Assembly: GCF_016595525.1 (NCBI RefSeq)
Contig: NZ_JAENII010000009.1
Coordinates: forward strand, 124,001-188,000
Length of the DNA: 64,000 bases
Reading direction: 5' to 3'
DNA from: Haloferula rosea
GTDB taxonomy: Bacteria > Verrucomicrobiota > Verrucomicrobiia > Verrucomicrobiales > Akkermansiaceae
A program made the position numbers and the translations under genes. The stretch's first letter is position 1, and the number at the start of each line of letters is the position of its first letter. The notes below the pieces were generated by a model. The model saw nothing but the letters and a program-made list of their open reading frames with translations. It searched no databases and was not told the DNA's origin. Shown one piece after another: positions 61,036 to 64,000 of the stretch.

Positions 61036-64000
61036 TCAGACTTCCTCTTGCTTGAGCCAGCGGAAAGAAACCACTTGGAAGCGTCGGCCGAAGCGTTTGT
61101 TGACGTCCGAAGTCATCTCGGTCGAGTGGGGTAGGACGGTGGCATCGTCGGCGGAGTCCACGAAGGATGCCTCCCGCTTGACGACCACTTCGCACCACGC
61201 CTTGGCGAGGATCTTGTTCGCGTCGTTCGGGTCACGTGCATCGCCGTAGGCGCGGATGGTGAAGGTGTCGTCACGGGCCGAGATGATGGGAGCGATGGGA
61301 GTGAGGATGTCTGCCTGACGAATCCAGCCGGGGACCCCGAAAGCGGAGGAACCCAGTGCGGCCTCGGGGAACTTGTAGTCGGCATTTCCCGGAGGAGCGG
61401 AGGTGATCTCGACGGATTCCTCCTGGAGCACCCGGTAGGGGTTCTCGCCGGAGGAGCGCTGGGAAAGGTTGTCGAGGGCCTTCTGGATGGTTCCGGCGAT
61501 CGCGAGATCCTTGTCCGAGGAAACCTGGCGGTTGACGAACTCGGAGAGGGACAGGAATGGGCCCCGCTGGCGGATCTGCTCGACGATCTCTTCCGCCAGT
61601 GCGTCGATCTGTTCCTCGGTCAGGGTCCGGTGGCCGGCGAATTCGGCGGCGGCGGAGTAGAGCGGGTTGGATTCGCTGGAGTTGGAGTCCGTTGATCGAT
61701 CGCCGGCGATGGAAGTTCGCGGGTAGCTGAAGGAGGACGGTGCGCCTTCGTTGGTGTTGCCCTTGCTGTCGAGGTAGGGGACTTCGAGGTCCTTGGCCTG
61801 GCGAAGCAGGGCTCTCCATGCATCGAGGGACACCGAGTTGATGTTGAACATGCCTTCGACCTCGAATTTCGACGCGATGGTCTGGAAGGAATACTTGTTG
61901 GTATCGCGGTCCTTGGAGGTGGAAGTGGCTTTCTGAACGGCTTCGGTCACGGTGGGCAGGTCGGCGCCGGGTGCCGGGATGTAGAAGCGGTTCGGCAGTG
62001 GCTGGGTGCCCTCGAGGTGCTCTTGGTAGACGTTGCTGATGCTGCGGTCGGTCCGGTTGCTGAAATCCCGGTAATCGTTCGCGACCGAGGAGAAGAACCA
62101 GTCGTCGAACAGCATATTGTTCAGGAAGTAGGCGTCATCGTTGCACATGCCGTTGTTGTAGTCCGTCTGCACGAAGAGCGAATCCGGAGCGAAAAGCGGA
62201 TGGGCGGAGCTGTTGCCGATCAGATTGAACTGGAACGGAGGAATCGGGTTGTTGTTCCGGGCATCGAAGTGCTGCAGCTGGGCGAGGCTTTGAAGCGGGC
62301 GGGTGGGCAGCTCCGCCATGACGCAGCGGGTCAGGCCATTGCCTGCCTTCACGCCGGAGACGATGTAGCCGCTGTTGGAGGAGGGTTCGAATTGCGGGAT
62401 GCTTTCGGTATCGTTCCATCCCTGGACTTCCTGGAAGACGAAGTCGTAGGGAGCATTGATCGGGTGGTAGACTCCCGAGCCTGCCATCGAGTTCGCGGCC
62501 TCGTTGTTGTCGGCGTAGCCGACCTCCGTGTAGTAGCACAGGGGGTTGGTTTGCAGCATGCCCTTGGAGTAGAGGTGTCGGTGCTGCGGCGCGCGGGAAA
62601 GGGGCGTGGCCAGGCGATATCCGAACACGGCGCTGGCGAAGGCGCGGCTGCGGAGGCCTTCGACTTCCCCGAGGGTGGCGGAGATCCTTGTCGTGAGTGG
62701 CGGATACAGGGTGTCGACCACGGTGTCGCCACCGAGTTCGGCCGAGGTGTAGGCCATCCGGTGGGCGGTGGAGGCATCCCCGATGCGGATGTTGTAGACG
62801 ATGCCGATTCCTTCCTTGCCTCCCTCCTTGGTCTTTCCGTTGTAGGTGATGCTGTCGACGGAGATGGTGGCGTCGCTGCCTGCGTAGATCCGGTTTCCCT
62901 TGTTGAGCCCGTAGAAGAGGAATCCACCACCCGGCTTGTAACCGGGGGTCAGGACGACATTGCTGGCCTTGGAGTTCTCCTTGGGTTCGTTGTCGCTGAG
63001 CCCGAAGATCTGGGTGGCACCGGGGGCGAGGGTGATGCCGGAGTTGATGTTGAGCTTGAAGCGCGTGTAGCCGTCGCCCGCATTGGTGATCTCGGAGAGG
63101 GAGGTTTCGCTGTAGAGACGGCGTCCCATCCTGAACCGGAACGCGAGCGGTGCGGTCTCTTGGATGTCGATCCCGAAGTTGCTGATGGTCAGTTCGACGT
63201 TGTAGGGATTCCACAGGGTGACCACCGGGGTGATCATCAGGGCTGCCATGTAGCGGCCTTCGAGTGCGGCGGTGTGGTTGGGGTTGTTCGCGGAGTTCGA
63301 CTGGGCGGAAGACAGCGAGTAGATCCAGTGGATGCGGGCGATCTGGGGAACGCGGCGGACCTGATCCTGAAAGTTGAAGCGCTCTCCGGATTTCAGACCG
63401 GCGTAGTTGGAACGCATCGCAGTCCTCGAGGCGCTGGTGGTGGTGAGGCGGGTGTACTGGGTGAGGTAATCGGCCAGGGCGGTCCACGAGCAGATCGGGG
63501 GGACCTGCTTCCATCCCGGCTGACCGGGGCTGCTGCGGTAGGTGGCCCATGGGTAGATCAGCGGGTTCGAAGGGTGGGAACTCGACTGGGCCTTGGAGAA
63601 GGTTTGTTCTTCGCCGGGGCGCAGGGTGAGGAGTGGCAAGCCTCTGGAGCTGAGACGGCTGTAGCTGTGCGCGAACAGGGACATGTCCCGTCTCCAGCCG
63701 GCGTTGGCGGTATTCGTCAGGAGACCCCGGCTGAAGCTGGTGAGATCATGGAAGCGCCGGAGTTCGGCGCTGGAGTTGACACGCTCAAGGGTGGAAACGG
63801 ATGGGATGGTGCTTTTCCCGTAGAGCTCGTCCACATCGCCGAGGGCGAAGACACTGGCGTCGGGGCGGCCGTTGGAGCGCACCCGCTCCTGCCAGGCCAC
63901 GGCTCCGCCGGGCTCGTCGTCGCGGTCGACATTGATCATCGACTTGCTGTTGTCCCCGCTGGTGAACCAGGCGATGGCGCCTTCCGATTCGTCGAGAAGG
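61036..64000 (-). CDS. Verru_Chthon cassette protein A-like, cut by the right window edge
   Basis: The frame runs through the right edge (the codons at 63940-64000 continue open), so ATG 63939 is not the true start. At least 987 residues are present. GAIAWF, then SFSRGLLTNTANAGWRRDMS, match what I know of protein A of the Verru_Chthon cassette, a set of co-occurring genes with pilin-like partners in Verrucomicrobiota. The C-terminal end, RRFQVVSFRWLKQEEV, also fits. The long middle is beta-rich and repetitive in Asn/Ser. It is probably exported and part of a surface or secretion assembly; the real function is unknown. Partner genes B-D would lie upstream, outside the window. Confidence 0.72.
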   Translation of the reverse strand, partial: LLDESEGAIAWFTSGDNSKSMINVDRDDEPGGAVAWQERVRSNGRPDASVFALGDVDELYGKSTIPSVSTLERVNSSAELRRFHDLTSFSRGLLTNTANAGWRRDMSLFAHSYSRLSSRGLPLLTLRPGEEQTFSKAQSSSHPSNPLIYPWATYRSSPGQPGWKQVPPICSWTALADYLTQYTRLTTTSASRTAMRSNYAGLKSGERFNFQDQVRRVPQIARIHWIYSLSSAQSNSANNPNHTAALEGRYMAALMITPVVTLWNPYNVELTISNFGIDIQETAPLAFRFRMGRRLYSETSLSEITNAGDGYTRFKLNINSGITLAPGATQIFGLSDNEPKENSKASNVVLTPGYKPGGGFLFYGLNKGNRIYAGSDATISVDSITYNGKTKEGGKEGIGIVYNIRIGDASTAHRMAYTSAELGGDTVVDTLYPPLTTRISATLGEVEGLRSRAFASAVFGYRLATPLSRAPQHRHLYSKGMLQTNPLCYYTEVGYADNNEAANSMAGSGVYHPINAPYDFVFQEVQGWNDTESIPQFEPSSNSGYIVSGVKAGNGLTRCVMAELPTRPLQSLAQLQHFDARNNNPIPPFQFNLIGNSSAHPLFAPDSLFVQTDYNNGMCNDDAYFLNNMLFDDWFFSSVANDYRDFSNRTDRSISNVYQEHLEGTQPLPNRFYIPAPGADLPTVTEAVQKATSTSKDRDTNKYSFQTIASKFEVEGMFNINSVSLDAWRALLRQAKDLEVPYLDSKGNTNEGAPSSFSYPRTSIAGDRSTDSNSSESNPLYSAAAEFAGHRTLTEEQIDALAEEIVEQIRQRGPFLSLSEFVNRQVSSDKDLAIAGTIQKALDNLSQRSSGENPYRVLQEESVEITSAPPGNADYKFPEAALGSSAFGVPGWIRQADILTPIAPIISARDDTFTIRAYGDARDPNDANKILAKAWCEVVVKREASFVDSADDATVLPHSTEMTSDVNKRFGRRFQVVSFRWLKQEEV

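Overview
The window looks like a chromosomal segment of a marine or algae-associated Verrucomicrobiota bacterium. The grounds are a Verru_Chthon cassette protein A-like gene at the right edge, a DUF6288 protein, PEP-CTERM proteins with an exosortase, three sulfatases, and several fucosidase/galactosidase-type glycoside hydrolases. No plasmid, phage or transposase gene was seen, and no CRISPR array. Gene density is high, with many ATGA and TGATG start/stop overlaps. Base composition is G+C rich, except for a visibly more A+T-rich stretch at about 48.6-50.1 kb.

Layout. (1) 0-9 kb: large secreted multidomain proteins (a LamG protein cut by the window edge, a calcium-repeat sulfatase and a sialate O-acetylesterase-like protein). 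They share a repeated module of about 180 residues and similar C-terminal ends. (2) 8.7-14.2 kb: an M29 aminopeptidase and a second SGNH esterase, divergent from a GH2 beta-galactosidase-like enzyme. (3) 14.2-18 kb: a membrane Ser/Thr kinase with degenerate catalytic motifs, translationally coupled to an ECF sigma factor, then a small PEP-CTERM protein made of the same repeated module. (4) 18-27.4 kb: an M24 peptidase, a three-gene operon of two sulfatases and a PDZ/DUF6288 protein, and a divergent GH95-like fucosidase. (5) 27.4-33.6 kb: housekeeping genes (miaB, lepB, a squalene/phytoene synthase-family enzyme, rph) and lipoproteins. (6) 33.7-37.2 kb: a VIT+VWA PEP-CTERM protein coupled to an exosortase. 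(7) 37.2-41.8 kb: two related membrane-anchored helical proteins, a small membrane protein and serS. (8) 41.8-48.6 kb: a canonical kinase fused to HEAT-like repeats, a PocR/AraC regulator, an aspartase fused to a cyclic-nucleotide-binding domain, and a WalJ-like hydrolase. (9) 48.6-50.9 kb: a compositionally different region with one orphan gene, a 17-copy 7-bp tandem repeat, a 56-bp direct repeat and a 31-bp inverted repeat. (10) 50.9-57.1 kb: a GH29 fucosidase, a three-gene TolQ/TolR-like proton-channel operon, and a BNR-repeat secreted protein. (11) 57.3-64 kb: a floA - small membrane protein - nfeD operon, then a secreted hypothetical gene and the Verru_Chthon protein A.

How the genes may work together. 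The sulfatases, GH95/GH29 fucosidases, GH2 enzyme, SGNH esterases and BNR protein are what would be needed to desulfate, deacetylate and trim a sulfated, fucose-containing algal polysaccharide. They are scattered in small operons, and no SusC/SusD pair is present. Substrate is inferred, not shown.

The most unusual assembly is the operon at 52385-55601. It has a TolQ/ExbB-like channel with an N-terminal zinc ribbon and a long helical tail, plus two paralogous TolR/ExbD-like coiled-coil subunits. Only one of the two keeps the acidic residue at the position of the ExbD proton-carrying Asp. The exosortase/VIT-VWA pair and the cNMP-aspartase fusion are the next most notable. All family calls come from reading motifs by eye; no database search was run.
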